NCBI GenBank assembly: GCA_049840875.1
Contig: JASGJE010000015.1
Span: 124,001-188,000, forward strand
Direction: 5' to 3'
DNA length: 64,000 nucleotides
Origin: JAFDYH01 sp049840875
GTDB taxonomy: Bacteria; Bacteroidota; Bacteroidia; Chitinophagales; Chitinophagaceae
The first letter of the stretch is position 1; each line of letters opens with the position of its first letter. A program made the position numbers and the translations under genes. The notes under the pieces were generated by a model that was not told the DNA's origin, searched no databases, and saw nothing but the letters and a program-made list of their open reading frames with translations. Shown here one piece after another: positions 50,382 through 59,779 of this stretch.

Positions 50382-52469
50382 ATGTCACAGGAACAATTCA
50401 ATAAAGACGACAGGCAAAAATTGCCCCGTTTCAATAATCGACCTACGGGCGATGATAGCAATAATGGTACGCCAAAAAAAGGCCCACGCTTTAGTATTTA
50501 CTGGGTATACGCAATCATTTTCGCGGTACTGATCGGCGTTCAGGTATACAATCCTTTCAACTCGAATATGGCCAAGACAACACCGAACGATTTCAAAGGT
50601 ATGGTGGCGTCAGGTGATGTATTGAAATATACGATTGTCAGCAACCGGAATCTTGTACGGGTATATCTGAAACCGGAAAGTCTTGTGAAATACCAGGAGC
50701 AATTAAAAAAAGGAATCAGCGGGAAGATCAGCGATGAGGGCCCGCAAATGTCTTTCAAAATAACGGCTGCTGAGGATTTTCAAAAAGAAATGCGTGAATT
50801 CTATGACAAGCATTCCGATGTAAAACAGGTAGACTATGAAGTGGACCAGGAGAAAGACTGGCTGGTACCGATATTAAATACATTATTACCGGTATTATTA
50901 TTCATTGCCCTTTTCGTATTGTTTATGCGCAAAATGGGTGGCGGGGCTGCAGGCGGAGGTGGTCCGGGTGGCATCTTCAATATTGGTAAATCAAAGGCTA
51001 CTTTGTTTGATAAAGGAACTAAAGTAAATATCACTTTCGCTGATGTAGCAGGGTTAGACGAAGCAAAAGTAGAAGTGATGGAAATAGTTGACTTTTTAAA
51101 GAATCCTAAAAAATATACTGCACTCGGAGGTAAGATACCAAAAGGCGCTTTACTGGTTGGCCCTCCAGGTACTGGTAAAACGTTGCTTGCAAAAGCAATG
51201 GCCGGAGAAGCGCAGGTGCCTTTCTTCAGCATGAGCGGTTCTGATTTCGTGGAATTATTTGTGGGTGTTGGTGCAAGTCGTGTTCGCGATCTGTTTAAAC
51301 AGGCAAGAGAAAAAGCGCCATGTATAATGTTCATCGATGAAATTGATGCAATAGGACGTGCAAGAGGAAAGAATGTAATGATGAGCAATGATGAAAGAGA
51401 AAGTACCTTGAATCAGTTGCTCGTTGAAATGGATGGTTTCGGTACCGATTCAGGAATTATCGTGCTGGCAGCAACGAACCGTCCGGATGTATTGGACACT
51501 GCATTGCTGCGTCCAGGTCGTTTCGACAGACAAATCACCATTGATAAACCAGACCTGAAAGGTCGTGAAGCGATATTCAAAGTGCATCTGAAGCCAATCA
51601 AAATATCGCAGAAGCTGGACATTCATAAACTGGCAGAGCAGACCCCTGGATTTGCAGGCGCAGATATTGCCAACGTATGTAATGAGGCAGCGCTGATTGC
51701 CGCTAGAAAAGGAAAGGATGCGGTGGAGATGGAAGACTTCCAGGATGCGGTAGACCGTGTGATTGGTGGATTGGAAAAGAAAAATAAGATCATTTCACCA
51801 GAAGAGAAGAAGATCATTGCTTATCATGAAGCAGGTCACGCAATCTGCGGATGGTATCTCGAACATGCCTACCCTTTATTAAAAGTAACCATTGTGCCAC
51901 GCGGCACAGCTGCATTGGGCTATGCTCAGTACACGCCAAAAGAACAATACCTGTATAACACTGATCAGTTGGTTGACCAGATTTGTATGACGCTGGGAGG
52001 AAGAGCCAGCGAAGAAATTTTCTTCAATAAGATTTCTACCGGTGCACAGAATGACCTGCAGCAAATTACCAAGATTGCATACGCAATGGTAAGTGTATAT
52101 GGTATGAATGATAAAGTGGGTAATGTAAGTTTTTATGATCCGCAACAGGGCGAATATAATTTTACAAAGCCTTACAGTGATGAAACAGCGAAGATGATTG
52201 ACCAGGAAGTAAGGAAACTGATTGATGATGCTTACGACAGAACGAAAGCGTTGTTGACGGAGCGAAAAATGCAGGTAGAAAAACTGGCAGAAGCGCTATT
52301 GGAAAAAGAAGTTTTATTCCAGAGTGATGTGGAAACGTTGATTGGCAAACGCCCCTACGAAGAAAAGAAGACACTGGATGTAGATGATAAATTAGCAGGT
52401 GCAAATGGCGAGATATCCGCAGGCGTGCCTCCGTATGATAGTGAAGTAACGAATAAATCGATACCATAG
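50382..52469 (+). CDS. ftsH: ATP-dependent zinc metalloprotease FtsH
   Basis: Membrane-bound AAA+ protease that degrades damaged or regulatory membrane and cytosolic proteins. Two transmembrane helices (residues 38-58 and about 162-185) enclose a periplasmic domain. The AAA module has Walker A GPPGTGKT near residue 260, Walker B IMFIDEIDAIG and the second region of homology RPDVLDTALLRPGRFDRQ. The M41 domain has HEAGH near residue 483 and the third zinc ligand further on. 695 residues. A Gly-rich segment (GGGAAGGGGPGG) links membrane and AAA parts. Confidence 0.97.
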   Translation: MSQEQFNKDDRQKLPRFNNRPTGDDSNNGTPKKGPRFSIYWVYAIIFAVLIGVQVYNPFNSNMAKTTPNDFKGMVASGDVLKYTIVSNRNLVRVYLKPESLVKYQEQLKKGISGKISDEGPQMSFKITAAEDFQKEMREFYDKHSDVKQVDYEVDQEKDWLVPILNTLLPVLLFIALFVLFMRKMGGGAAGGGGPGGIFNIGKSKATLFDKGTKVNITFADVAGLDEAKVEVMEIVDFLKNPKKYTALGGKIPKGALLVGPPGTGKTLLAKAMAGEAQVPFFSMSGSDFVELFVGVGASRVRDLFKQAREKAPCIMFIDEIDAIGRARGKNVMMSNDERESTLNQLLVEMDGFGTDSGIIVLAATNRPDVLDTALLRPGRFDRQITIDKPDLKGREAIFKVHLKPIKISQKLDIHKLAEQTPGFAGADIANVCNEAALIAARKGKDAVEMEDFQDAVDRVIGGLEKKNKIISPEEKKIIAYHEAGHAICGWYLEHAYPLLKVTIVPRGTAALGYAQYTPKEQYLYNTDQLVDQICMTLGGRASEEIFFNKISTGAQNDLQQITKIAYAMVSVYGMNDKVGNVSFYDPQQGEYNFTKPYSDETAKMIDQEVRKLIDDAYDRTKALLTERKMQVEKLAEALLEKEVLFQSDVETLIGKRPYEEKKTLDVDDKLAGANGEISAGVPPYDSEVTNKSIP

Positions 52470-52526
52470 CAGGTGCCAGGGGTAGGGTGTGAATTGTCCA
52501 GGATAAGTTTGCGGGTTCATATCAGC

Positions 52527-52554
52527 AACAGGCAGCAGACACCTGACAACTGAA
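52527..52554 (+). repeat. 7-bp tandem array between ftsH and the LUD gene
   Basis: Four heptamers (AACAGGC, AGCAGAC, ACCTGAC, AACTGAA), weaker than most of the other arrays. Confidence 0.5.
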
Positions 52555-52584
52555 TCACTAAAACGCGACACTTCTATAACGACT

Positions 52585-53217
52585 ATGAGTGTTTCTTCTT
52601 CCAAAGAGAACATTTTAAAAAAAATAAGGCAGGCGTTGAGTCAATCAACGCCTCTTCCTTTTCCGCAAAGTGAGGGGAGTAATTCAGTATATCATCCATT
52701 ACAGCAAGAGCCGGAGGTAGAATTTGCAGAACAATTTACAAAGCTGCAGGGTAAATTTATTTATTGCCTGAATCAGCAGGAACTCGCGTTTCAGCTGAAC
52801 AGCCTGGTGAAAAAGCAGGGATGGAATAAAATATATTGCCGGGAAAGAAGATTGCTGGGATTGACAGGTGATCAGCTCACGGATAAACTGACAGATGATC
52901 TCGCTAATTGTGATATATCAATTACCGGTTGTGAAGCGTTAGTAGCAAGAACGGGGTCGATAGTAATGAGCGCCTCGCAGGAAAGTGGCCGTACAACAAG
53001 CGTGTATGCGCCAATTCATATTTGTATTGCTTTCACAAATCAGTTGGTGTACGATGTAAAAGATGCTCTGCAATTAGTAAAAGAAAAATATGGCGTTGGT
53101 CTACCTTCGATGATTACGTTTGCCACAGGCCCTAGCAGAACAGCGGATATTGAAAAGACATTGGTGGTGGGTGTACATGGTCCGAAAGAAGTGTTTGTGT
53201 TTTTGGTTGATGTATGA
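52585..53217 (+). CDS. LUD domain protein (LutC/YkgG family)
   Basis: 210 residues of the LUD domain family (LutC of the lactate utilisation system). TGCEALVARTGSIVMSASQESGR and GPSRTADIEKTLVVGVHGPKEVFVFLVD are the family signatures. LutA and LutB partners are not adjacent; in Bacteroidetes this gene commonly follows ftsH, where its role is unclear. Confidence 0.85.
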   Translation: MSVSSSKENILKKIRQALSQSTPLPFPQSEGSNSVYHPLQQEPEVEFAEQFTKLQGKFIYCLNQQELAFQLNSLVKKQGWNKIYCRERRLLGLTGDQLTDKLTDDLANCDISITGCEALVARTGSIVMSASQESGRTTSVYAPIHICIAFTNQLVYDVKDALQLVKEKYGVGLPSMITFATGPSRTADIEKTLVVGVHGPKEVFVFLVDV

Positions 53218-53229
53218 AGTAAAGTCAAT

Positions 53230-53634
53230 TTATCTCCTTTGAAGCCAGTTTTCTATTTTTATTCCCTCGATTCTTTCCATGTGCCTAATATTATCCGTTA
53301 CAAGAGTAAGTTTGTTAACAACTGCAGTTATCCCAATAAGTAAATCAAATTCATCATGAATTATTTTACCAGTTTTACGCAACCGGACTTTTTCCTTAGC
53401 ATAGTGCTTGAGACAGCCATAAATCGGTACAATTGAAAGACCTGCTATAAAATTATCAACGGCTTTGTGTGATTTGCTTGGATCATCGCTGTTTTCCGCT
53501 CCAAATAATAATTCTGCTACTGTAATTTCTGAAATAAAGCAATTTTCACGGCCTTTCTCTTTTATTACTTCATCGAGCTTCAGTTTGCCCCTTAAATAAA
53601 AAACACAGGTATTTGTATCAAGCAAATATTTCAT
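53230..53634 (-). CDS. VapC-type PIN domain toxin
   Basis: Ribonuclease toxin of a type II toxin-antitoxin pair. The PIN acidic residues are present: Asp in KYLLDTN at the N-terminus, Glu in ITVAELLFG, Asp in HDEFDLLIG and Asp in LVTDN. 134 residues with ATG at 53634; that ATG shares its A with the antitoxin TGA stop, so the two genes are translationally coupled. It lies between conserved housekeeping genes (LUD and GGCT genes) on the opposite strand, consistent with insertion of a mobile addiction pair. Confidence 0.88.
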   Translation of the reverse strand: MKYLLDTNTCVFYLRGKLKLDEVIKEKGRENCFISEITVAELLFGAENSDDPSKSHKAVDNFIAGLSIVPIYGCLKHYAKEKVRLRKTGKIIHDEFDLLIGITAVVNKLTLVTDNIRHMERIEGIKIENWLQRR

Positions 53635-53870
53635 CAAAACCTGATTTCTTTTTTTCTGAATTTTCTGCCTGCCCTGATTCCTCTTATTATTTCACGAGGA
53701 GACTTTTCAGACGCAAATGCTCCAAATGATTTATAAAAGGACTTATCCATATTTTTTTCTTTTTTCAGAGACTTTGAAAGATTTTCGATTAATTCCAATT
53801 TGTTTTCATCGCTCCAGCTTTCAATTATTTTTGAGTATGCAGCTATTAGTTGTTTATCTGTAAAACTCAT
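53634..53870 (-). CDS. Antitoxin of the VapBC-type pair
   Basis: 78 residues, immediately upstream of the PIN toxin with a one-base overlap. The N-terminal half is helical (DKQLIAAYSKIIESWSDENKLELIENLSKSL); the C-terminal half, KSFGAFASEKSPREIIRGIRAGRKFRKKE, matches the tail of Bacteroidetes VapC-partner antitoxins (G-A-W/F, S-x-K-S-x-E-E/R-I-I). No ribbon-helix-helix or AbrB motif is obvious. Confidence 0.75.
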   Translation of the reverse strand: MSFTDKQLIAAYSKIIESWSDENKLELIENLSKSLKKEKNMDKSFYKSFGAFASEKSPREIIRGIRAGRKFRKKEIRF

Positions 53871-53952
53871 AAAATCGTTTTCATAAAATTAAGAAGTAAA
53901 AGTTGAACTTTATAGCTTCCGCAATATCCCCGAACAATAGTAATTTTATCGA

Positions 53953-54381
53953 ATGGATACCCCGAAAGTTTATCATCTTTTTGTTTATGGCTCACTCATG
54001 AGTGGGTTTAAGAGTCCCGCTTACGAATATATGAGCCGGTATTTTAACCTTGTTTCTCCTGCGAAGATCAAAGGAAAGCTATATGATCTCGGCGATTATC
54101 CGGCAGCAATTCCGGTAAACGAAAATGTATATATAAAAGGCGAATTGTACATCATTAAAAATGAACCCGAATTCTCTTATGCCATTGGCCAATTGGATGA
54201 CTATGAAGGCGTGAACCCCGAACCCGGTGAGCCGCATTTATATTATCGTGAACTTACGGAAGTGGTTTATGATAATTCAACGACTGCCGCGTGGGTTTAT
54301 TGGTATAACGGAGATGTAAGCGGAAAACCTGTTGTTGAATCAGGCGATATACTTCAATATCATCAACAAAAGAATAATTGA
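53953..54381 (+). CDS. Gamma-glutamylcyclotransferase-like (AIG2/GGCT) protein
   Basis: 142 residues of the GGCT/AIG2 fold. HLFVYGSLMSG is the signature glycine loop, and the acidic catalytic residue lies in QLDDYEGVNP. Converts gamma-glutamyl peptides or amines to 5-oxoproline in characterised members; the substrate here is not known. Its TGA stop is directly followed by the GTG start of lpxH, so the two are coupled. Confidence 0.88.
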   Translation: MDTPKVYHLFVYGSLMSGFKSPAYEYMSRYFNLVSPAKIKGKLYDLGDYPAAIPVNENVYIKGELYIIKNEPEFSYAIGQLDDYEGVNPEPGEPHLYYRELTEVVYDNSTTAAWVYWYNGDVSGKPVVESGDILQYHQQKNN

Positions 54382-55167
54382 GTGCAATTGCCTTCTGATA
54401 AACGAATTTATTTTCTTTCCGATTTTCATCTCGGCGCCCCTGATCATGAACGGAGTCTTTTGCGTGAGAAGCTGATCGTTCAGTTTCTTGATGAAATAAA
54501 AGATAAGGCCGCAGAAGTTTTTCTTGTTGGCGATATGTTTGACTTCTGGTATGAATATCGTAAGGTTGTTCCGAAAGGATATGTGCGGTTATTGGGTAAG
54601 CTCGCTGAATTAACGGATGCTGGTATACCAATGCATTTTTTTGTTGGCAATCATGATATGTGGATGAAGGATTATTTTTTAAAGGAATTGAATATTCCAA
54701 TCTATTTTGAGCCCAAAGAATTTGAGCGCAACGGTAAAAAATTCTTTATCGGTCATGGCGATGGTCTCGGTCCGGGTGATCATGGTTATAAGCGATTGAA
54801 GAAAGTATTCAGAAATCCTTTTTGTCAATGGCTTTTTGGTATTCTGCCGCCATACATCGGCATGGGACTTGCAGATTACATGAGCCGTCGCAGCAGGGCG
54901 CAGACTGGTTCATCAGAAGAAATATTCCTGGGAGAGGATAAAGAATGGTTGCTCATTTTCTGCAATGATCAACTTGAGAAAGCATTTTATGACTTTTTTA
55001 TTTTTGGCCACAGACATTTGCCAATAGATTATCGTCTGAAAAACAATAGCCGTTATATCAATCTTGGGGATTGGATCAGGTATTTTACCTATGCAGAATT
55101 TGACGGGAATACTGTAACATTGAAATCATACATTGGCAACGATCATAAAATTATCCGCAACGCATGA
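54382..55167 (+). CDS. lpxH: UDP-2,3-diacylglucosamine diphosphatase
   Basis: Calcineurin-like phosphoesterase that makes lipid X in lipid A synthesis, at the inner membrane. Metal motifs are complete: SDFHLGA, GDMFDFW, GNHD, GHGDGLG and GHRHLP. 261 residues with a GTG start directly after the GGCT stop codon. The next gene overlaps by four bases (ATGA), so three genes form one operon. Confidence 0.93.
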   Translation: MQLPSDKRIYFLSDFHLGAPDHERSLLREKLIVQFLDEIKDKAAEVFLVGDMFDFWYEYRKVVPKGYVRLLGKLAELTDAGIPMHFFVGNHDMWMKDYFLKELNIPIYFEPKEFERNGKKFFIGHGDGLGPGDHGYKRLKKVFRNPFCQWLFGILPPYIGMGLADYMSRRSRAQTGSSEEIFLGEDKEWLLIFCNDQLEKAFYDFFIFGHRHLPIDYRLKNNSRYINLGDWIRYFTYAEFDGNTVTLKSYIGNDHKIIRNA

Positions 55168-55970
55168 AATGGTTTATTTACTGCCTGTTATTTTTTTCTT
55201 CTTCGCTGGCCTTTGCGCAGCAGGACTCGGGCTTTCATTTAGTGCGTACCCAAACGGGTGACATCGTTGACTTTACTGTAGACAATCTCGATAATATTTA
55301 TTTATTCAGCAGTACTAACCAGCTAAAGAAACTGAATGCTCATGGAGATTCAGTTGCTGTGTACAATGACATAAAAAAATACGGCCGCGCTACGTATATC
55401 GATGTGTCCAATCCTTTACGTGTATTACTTTACTACAAAGATTTTTCTACCATTGTAACACTGGATCGTCTATTAAATATCCGCAGTGTTATTGACCTCC
55501 GCAAAAACAATATTCTGCAGGTAAATGCAATAGGGCTTTCATACGATAATAACATATGGCTATACGATGAGGTAAACAGCAAACTGAAAAAGATAGATGA
55601 AACAGGAAAGACGTTGCTGGAGACACCGGATTTCAGAATGCTTTTTGGTGATGCCCCTTCACCCGAATCAATATTTGACCAGGATGGATTCGTATATATG
55701 TATGATTCCATTAAAGGAGTATACGTTTTTGATTACTACGGCGCTTTAAAAAATAAAATACTCATTACAGGCTGGAAAGATTTTCGTGTAGCGGGCAAAT
55801 ATATTTATGGCATCACCAATGATACGCTGCAACGATACCAGATCAGTACATTCCGCGTCGACAATCAAAAATTGGTAGCGCCGATATGGCCTGTATTATC
55901 ATTAGGATTTACTCCCACAAGACTGTATGCATTGAAAAAGGATATCGTTGAAATATATGCATTGCGATAG
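55164..55970 (+). CDS. Secreted beta-propeller-like protein
   Basis: 268 residues. MKWFIYCLLFFSSSLAFAQQ is a signal peptide. The mature part consists of repeated strands of propeller type (VDNLDNIYLFSSTNQLKKLN, SYDNNIWLYDEVNSKLKKID, DQDGFVYMYDSIKGVYVF, GKYIYGITNDTLQRYQI). It overlaps lpxH by four bases, a conserved arrangement in the phylum as far as I recall. Function unknown; a scaffold role in the envelope is possible. Confidence 0.75.
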   Translation: MKWFIYCLLFFSSSLAFAQQDSGFHLVRTQTGDIVDFTVDNLDNIYLFSSTNQLKKLNAHGDSVAVYNDIKKYGRATYIDVSNPLRVLLYYKDFSTIVTLDRLLNIRSVIDLRKNNILQVNAIGLSYDNNIWLYDEVNSKLKKIDETGKTLLETPDFRMLFGDAPSPESIFDQDGFVYMYDSIKGVYVFDYYGALKNKILITGWKDFRVAGKYIYGITNDTLQRYQISTFRVDNQKLVAPIWPVLSLGFTPTRLYALKKDIVEIYALR

Positions 55971-56021
55971 AGATAATGCGTACAGGAATTGTAATTTTAG
56001 ATGATCTAAGGAAACAGTGAT

Positions 56022-57107
56022 ATGTTTAAGTTTTTCGATCAGGTAGTTTTCGACAATCCCATCAAGAGTTATTTACTGGTACTTTCAGTCATTCTCTTTA
56101 TCATTCTTTTAAAGAGAATGATTTCACGGTATATCGCTGCCTTACTATCGCATGGCGCTCGCCGCATTTGGAAAAGCATGGACATTAAGTCGTTTAAAGA
56201 CTTAATGATGCAGCCATTAGGAATGTTTCTCGTAATCTTTATTTCCATAGTCGCATTTCACAAATTGAAATTTCCGGCTGTGCTGGATGTGGAGATATAC
56301 GATTATACAACAAAAGATATCGTTCATTTTCTTGCTACAACAATATTGATCATTTCGTTTGTTCGTTTATTACTACGGTTAATTGATTTTATAGCTGTTG
56401 TTTTGGGAAAGAAAGCCGATCGTACGACAGATCCCTCGGATAACCAGCTGATCGTTTTCTTTAAAGATTTTTTTAAAGTACTTATTGTTATCAATGGGAT
56501 GCTGATGGTATTGCATTTTGCTGTCGGATTTGATGTAAAAAACCTCCTGACCGGATTGAGTATAGTAGGTGCGGCTTTGGCATTATCACTAAGAGAAAGT
56601 CTTGAAAATCTCATTGCTTCGTTTATCATTTTCTTCGACAAACCATTTGTAACCGGCGATCAGATTAAAGTACAGAATATAACAGGAGTGGTAGAAAAGA
56701 TCGGATTGAGAAGTACACGATTGCGAACTGATCAAAAGACATATGTAAGCGTGCCGAATAAGCAAATGGTAGATACCATCGTCGACAATCTTTCATTACG
56801 TTCACAGCGGCGTGCTGATTTAAAACTCGAAATAGGGTTATCGGCTTCTGCTCAACAAATGGATGATCTTGTAAAAGGTGTTCGCAAAATCGTGAGCCGG
56901 AGGGAAATTGAGAACTCGTCTATTTTTATGAATGATATTGCCAGCAATGCGTTTATTGTTTCTGCAGAATATTATACAGCTCCCGTCACCATTGGTGAAT
57001 TTAACAGCATCCGCCAGGATGTGAATATGCAGGTATTAAAGCTCATAGAAGAGTTGAAACTGGAAATAGCCGGTGCAACAACTGACGTACGGGTAACAAA
57101 GCCTTAA
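56022..57107 (+). CDS. MscS family mechanosensitive ion channel
   Basis: 361 residues. Helices near residues 15-33, 65-83, 105-125 and 150-170, then the pore-lining helix with LLTGLSIVGAALALSLRESLENLIASF, followed by the beta domain FFDKPFVTGDQIKVQNITGVVEKIGLRSTRLRT and PNKQMVDTIVDNLS and the mixed C-terminal domain. Releases solutes at the inner membrane on hypo-osmotic shock. It follows the propeller gene by 51 bp on the same strand. Confidence 0.93.
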   Translation: MFKFFDQVVFDNPIKSYLLVLSVILFIILLKRMISRYIAALLSHGARRIWKSMDIKSFKDLMMQPLGMFLVIFISIVAFHKLKFPAVLDVEIYDYTTKDIVHFLATTILIISFVRLLLRLIDFIAVVLGKKADRTTDPSDNQLIVFFKDFFKVLIVINGMLMVLHFAVGFDVKNLLTGLSIVGAALALSLRESLENLIASFIIFFDKPFVTGDQIKVQNITGVVEKIGLRSTRLRTDQKTYVSVPNKQMVDTIVDNLSLRSQRRADLKLEIGLSASAQQMDDLVKGVRKIVSRREIENSSIFMNDIASNAFIVSAEYYTAPVTIGEFNSIRQDVNMQVLKLIEELKLEIAGATTDVRVTKP

Positions 57108-57661
57108 CTTTTTAACAAAAATGGGCAACATACATTTTCGGCTATCCAGCGACGTATGTTATTACGGTATCTGAAGCCGCTGAACAATCCACGCATGCTA
57201 TCATCGCGCATTAATTGTGCAATTATAGCTTTTGTCAATTCATTTTAAAAGGCTTCAGAAATGAATTGACATTTTGTAAAAATTAGGTACCATTGACGAT
57301 CTTGTAATATTCATCGCCTTCATTGAAGGAAATAACACAAATGCCAGTATAAGTTTTGCGTACAACGATTAGTTGAATTACTAATCCTGTATAGACAAAA
57401 CATACCTGACCGTTAGTATACGGCCTTATTCAACTAAATTTTTAAGAAGCGGTGCTTTTTCAAAAGCTGCAACGGCCTGAATGGATATTGGATTGGTTAA
57501 TTGCGGTTATTCAGGTGTTCAGCAAGGCAGCGGTAATTTGCAATGGACAAAAGGAAATGATAAGGTAGTAATTGAACCATCGATGTAGTACCAAAAATCA
57601 AGCCACAAACATTTATTAGAGTTTGACAAATGTCAAGAGAGTAAAAATACAGGTCGGCTTC
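57108..57661. other. Long intergenic region after mscS
   Basis: 554 bp between convergent mscS and the MerR-type gene. It contains a perfect 13-bp inverted repeat (57233-57271). A 35-codon open frame at 57481-57588 (MDIGLVNCGYSGVQQGSGNL...) looks protein-like but matches nothing I know and may be a gene remnant. No array of the 7-bp type is clear here. Confidence 0.4.
57233..57271. repeat. Perfect 13-bp inverted repeat
   Basis: TGTCAATTCATTT and AAATGAATTGACA with a 13-base loop, followed by TTTTG, 126 bp after mscS. Possible late terminator or remnant. Confidence 0.6.
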
Positions 57662-58240
57662 TTAGAGGTTTGCCTTCAATTCATTGAGGAATGATTTGAT
57701 CTTTTCCAGCGATTGTATCACTGCAAACTTCTCCTCTGATTTTTTTGTCTTTTTCAGATAATCTTTGGCGCCTTCAATAGTGAATTTTCTGCGGCGTAGC
57801 AGGTCGTATATTAGTTGAAGATTCTTTACATCAACAGGGCGGAAAAACCGATCGCCTTTCCTGTTCTTTCGCGGCTGGAGAATATCGAATTCACTTTCCC
57901 AATAGCGAAGCAACGATTGGTTTACCCGAAACCATCCTGCTACTTCTCCGATGGAATAATATTGTTTTTGAAAAAGAAGGGCATCTTCAGGTACCGAAAT
58001 CAAGTCTGCTTCAAGTCCGAATTCTTTTAAAGAACGTCTTCCGCGGGTAGAAACAGGCTTTTGATCTTTTATAATACCGGTGGTGCGAATGACAGGCTTT
58101 GCTGTTTTTTCAGATGCCTGATTTGCGGCATCAATCAATTGCTGACGTGATGAAGAAACAATGCTTGATTCTTGTTGGTTAGGTTTGTTTTCTGAAACTT
58201 CAGAAAAGTCAAATGGTATCTGGTCCAGAGATTTTGCCAT
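57662..58240 (-). CDS. MerR family transcriptional regulator
   Basis: 192 residues. The MerR winged helix sits at residues 90-165: YYSIGEVAGWFRVNQSLLRYWESEF, then DRFFRPVDVKNLQLIYDLLRRRKFTIEGAKDYLKK. The N-terminal 85 residues are polar and disordered-looking. The C-terminus ends in a short coiled coil without Cys ligands, so a metal-sensing role is unlikely. In Bacteroidetes this regulator gene usually sits beside the M23 peptidase and alaS genes, as here. Confidence 0.88.
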   Translation of the reverse strand: MAKSLDQIPFDFSEVSENKPNQQESSIVSSSRQQLIDAANQASEKTAKPVIRTTGIIKDQKPVSTRGRRSLKEFGLEADLISVPEDALLFQKQYYSIGEVAGWFRVNQSLLRYWESEFDILQPRKNRKGDRFFRPVDVKNLQLIYDLLRRRKFTIEGAKDYLKKTKKSEEKFAVIQSLEKIKSFLNELKANL

Positions 58241-58477
58241 AACTATAAATGAAGATACGATTGTTATCTGTTTTGATCTTTAGAAATCAAAAACAGTTTT
58301 TTCCACAGGGGTACATAAGTGGTGTTTATCAGAGGGCGTTGATGGCTTGTATTGGTTGCAATTTAGAGTTATTTAGTCACGAATAACGATTTGTTAAAGC
58401 TTTAGAAAAAAATTGATCTGTAAAAAGATTTTTCAGCGAAAGTTAATCGAAGCTTTGATTGGATGAGCTTGCTTTCT

Positions 58478-59413
58478 TTAATAACAGGTCGTATTGATCC
58501 GGGAAAGATCGTTATAGAAGAAATAAATGGGGTCAATTTTCTGACCATTCTTATGTACTTCGTAGTGGCAATGCGGACCAGTAGATTTTCCGGTGCTGCC
58601 AACGTAGCCAATGACTTCACCACGTTTTACTTTTTGACCAGCCCTGGCTTTTACTTTCACCATGTGCCCATACAGCGTTTCGTAGCCGTAACCATGATTG
58701 ATGATAACGTGATTGCCATAACCTCCATCGCTGAAGCCAGCCATTTTTATTACACCATCCGCAGTGGCATAGATAGGCGTACCCTGCGGCGCTGTAAAGT
58801 CGATGCCCGGATGCATTTTGGTGGTTTTATAAATCGGGTCTATGCGGTAACCAAATCCTGATGCAATTCTTTTCAGGTCGCTGTTGCTTACTGGTTGTAT
58901 AGCAGGTGTGCAGGCTAAAATGATCTCTTTATTTTTTAAAAGGCTGCCCAGTTCCGTATAAGATGCCTTTTGGGCCGTCATTCGGGCGGCAAGATTATTC
59001 ATCGATTGAATAATCGAGTGTGTAAGCTCATAGTTAGTCATGCCCTCAATCTTCGCCAATTCGAGGTTTTTCTCCAGTTCTTTTGCCCGGGCACTATCGG
59101 GAATGGGATTAGCCTCAAAAATGGCGCGATAGACATCATTATCTCGTTTTTCCAATTCGGTCATTTGTTGTTGCATAGCCTTCAAATGATCATTCAATTC
59201 GTTGTAGTTATCTTTCAAACGTTCATTATCATTCCGAAGGATCTTTTCACTAGGCGAGCCTACAAAGCGAAAGGCGAAAAACGAAATAAGTGTAGCTGTG
59301 ACGAGGGCGGCAGCGAGAAAACCAAAAATGCGCAACAACTTTACCCGCAAGGGTGTTTCCAGCTTTTCATACCGGAGCGTATTGGTGTTGTAGTAATACT
59401 TGATCTTCTTCAT
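58478..59413 (-). CDS. M23 family metallopeptidase, membrane-anchored
   Basis: 311 residues. An N-terminal membrane helix (IFGFLAAALVTATLISFFAF) is followed by a coiled coil (residues 55-150, NDNERLKDNYNELNDHLKAM) and the M23 domain: zinc ligands in MHPGIDF (His, Asp) and GPHCHYEV (HxH). Peptidoglycan endopeptidase of the envelope. It faces alaS across a spacer rich in 7-bp arrays and is followed by the MerR-type gene on the same strand. Confidence 0.92.
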   Translation of the reverse strand: MKKIKYYYNTNTLRYEKLETPLRVKLLRIFGFLAAALVTATLISFFAFRFVGSPSEKILRNDNERLKDNYNELNDHLKAMQQQMTELEKRDNDVYRAIFEANPIPDSARAKELEKNLELAKIEGMTNYELTHSIIQSMNNLAARMTAQKASYTELGSLLKNKEIILACTPAIQPVSNSDLKRIASGFGYRIDPIYKTTKMHPGIDFTAPQGTPIYATADGVIKMAGFSDGGYGNHVIINHGYGYETLYGHMVKVKARAGQKVKRGEVIGYVGSTGKSTGPHCHYEVHKNGQKIDPIYFFYNDLSRINTTCY

Positions 59414-59465
59414 AAAAGCAAAGCCTGAAAACTGTTTTCAGAGGTACAAATGCCGGTCATTTAAT

Positions 59466-59473
59466 TACCTTTG
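59466..59473 (+). promoter_or_regulatory. Candidate -7 box about 300 bp upstream of alaS
   Basis: TACCTTTG fits TAnnTTTG on the plus strand. If used for alaS it would give a leader of about 300 bases that contains both 7-bp arrays. Confidence 0.3.
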
Positions 59474-59607
59474 CGTGCCTGTTTCAATAAACGCCGGTGG
59501 CTTTTCTTAATTGTACCGATACCTGCTTTAAACCGGCAGGCAGACGGCAAAGATAGTTGCAACAAAGGCAAAAATCAACCTATTTATTTTTTCAAATTTA
59601 TTGACAA

Positions 59608-59779
59608 TGAGCGGGGAGCGGGAAACAATAAGCAACAGGAAATCAGCAATAGATAATAATCACTGTTCATGCGACTATTTCAATTATTCAACCAGGACAC
59701 ACCTGGTTTGTGCGGGTTGTCTATTGAAAATCGCTGATTCTTCGTTCACTATATTTTACTGACCATTCATTACTACTGA
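59608..59779. repeat. Two long 7-bp arrays upstream of alaS
   Basis: Left array 59608-59663: eight heptamers of AAGCAAT/CAGCAAT character. Right array 59717-59779: nine heptamers of TTCACTA/TTCATTA character that run directly into the alaS ATG. They are the longest arrays in the window and cover most of the 365-bp spacer between the M23 gene and alaS. Confidence 0.75.

Noticed and set aside
57481..57588. 35-codon frame as a gene
   Set aside because: Protein-like but without a recognisable family, promoter box or conservation evidence; kept only as a possible remnant in the description of the spacer.
58299..58307. TTTTCCACA as a further DnaA box
   Set aside because: A lone match to the loose consensus; about four are expected by chance in 64 kb.
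59608..59779. CRISPR-like regular repeats upstream of alaS
   Set aside because: Units are 7 bp and degenerate, without 25-40 bp repeats separated by unique spacers, and no cas genes are in the window.
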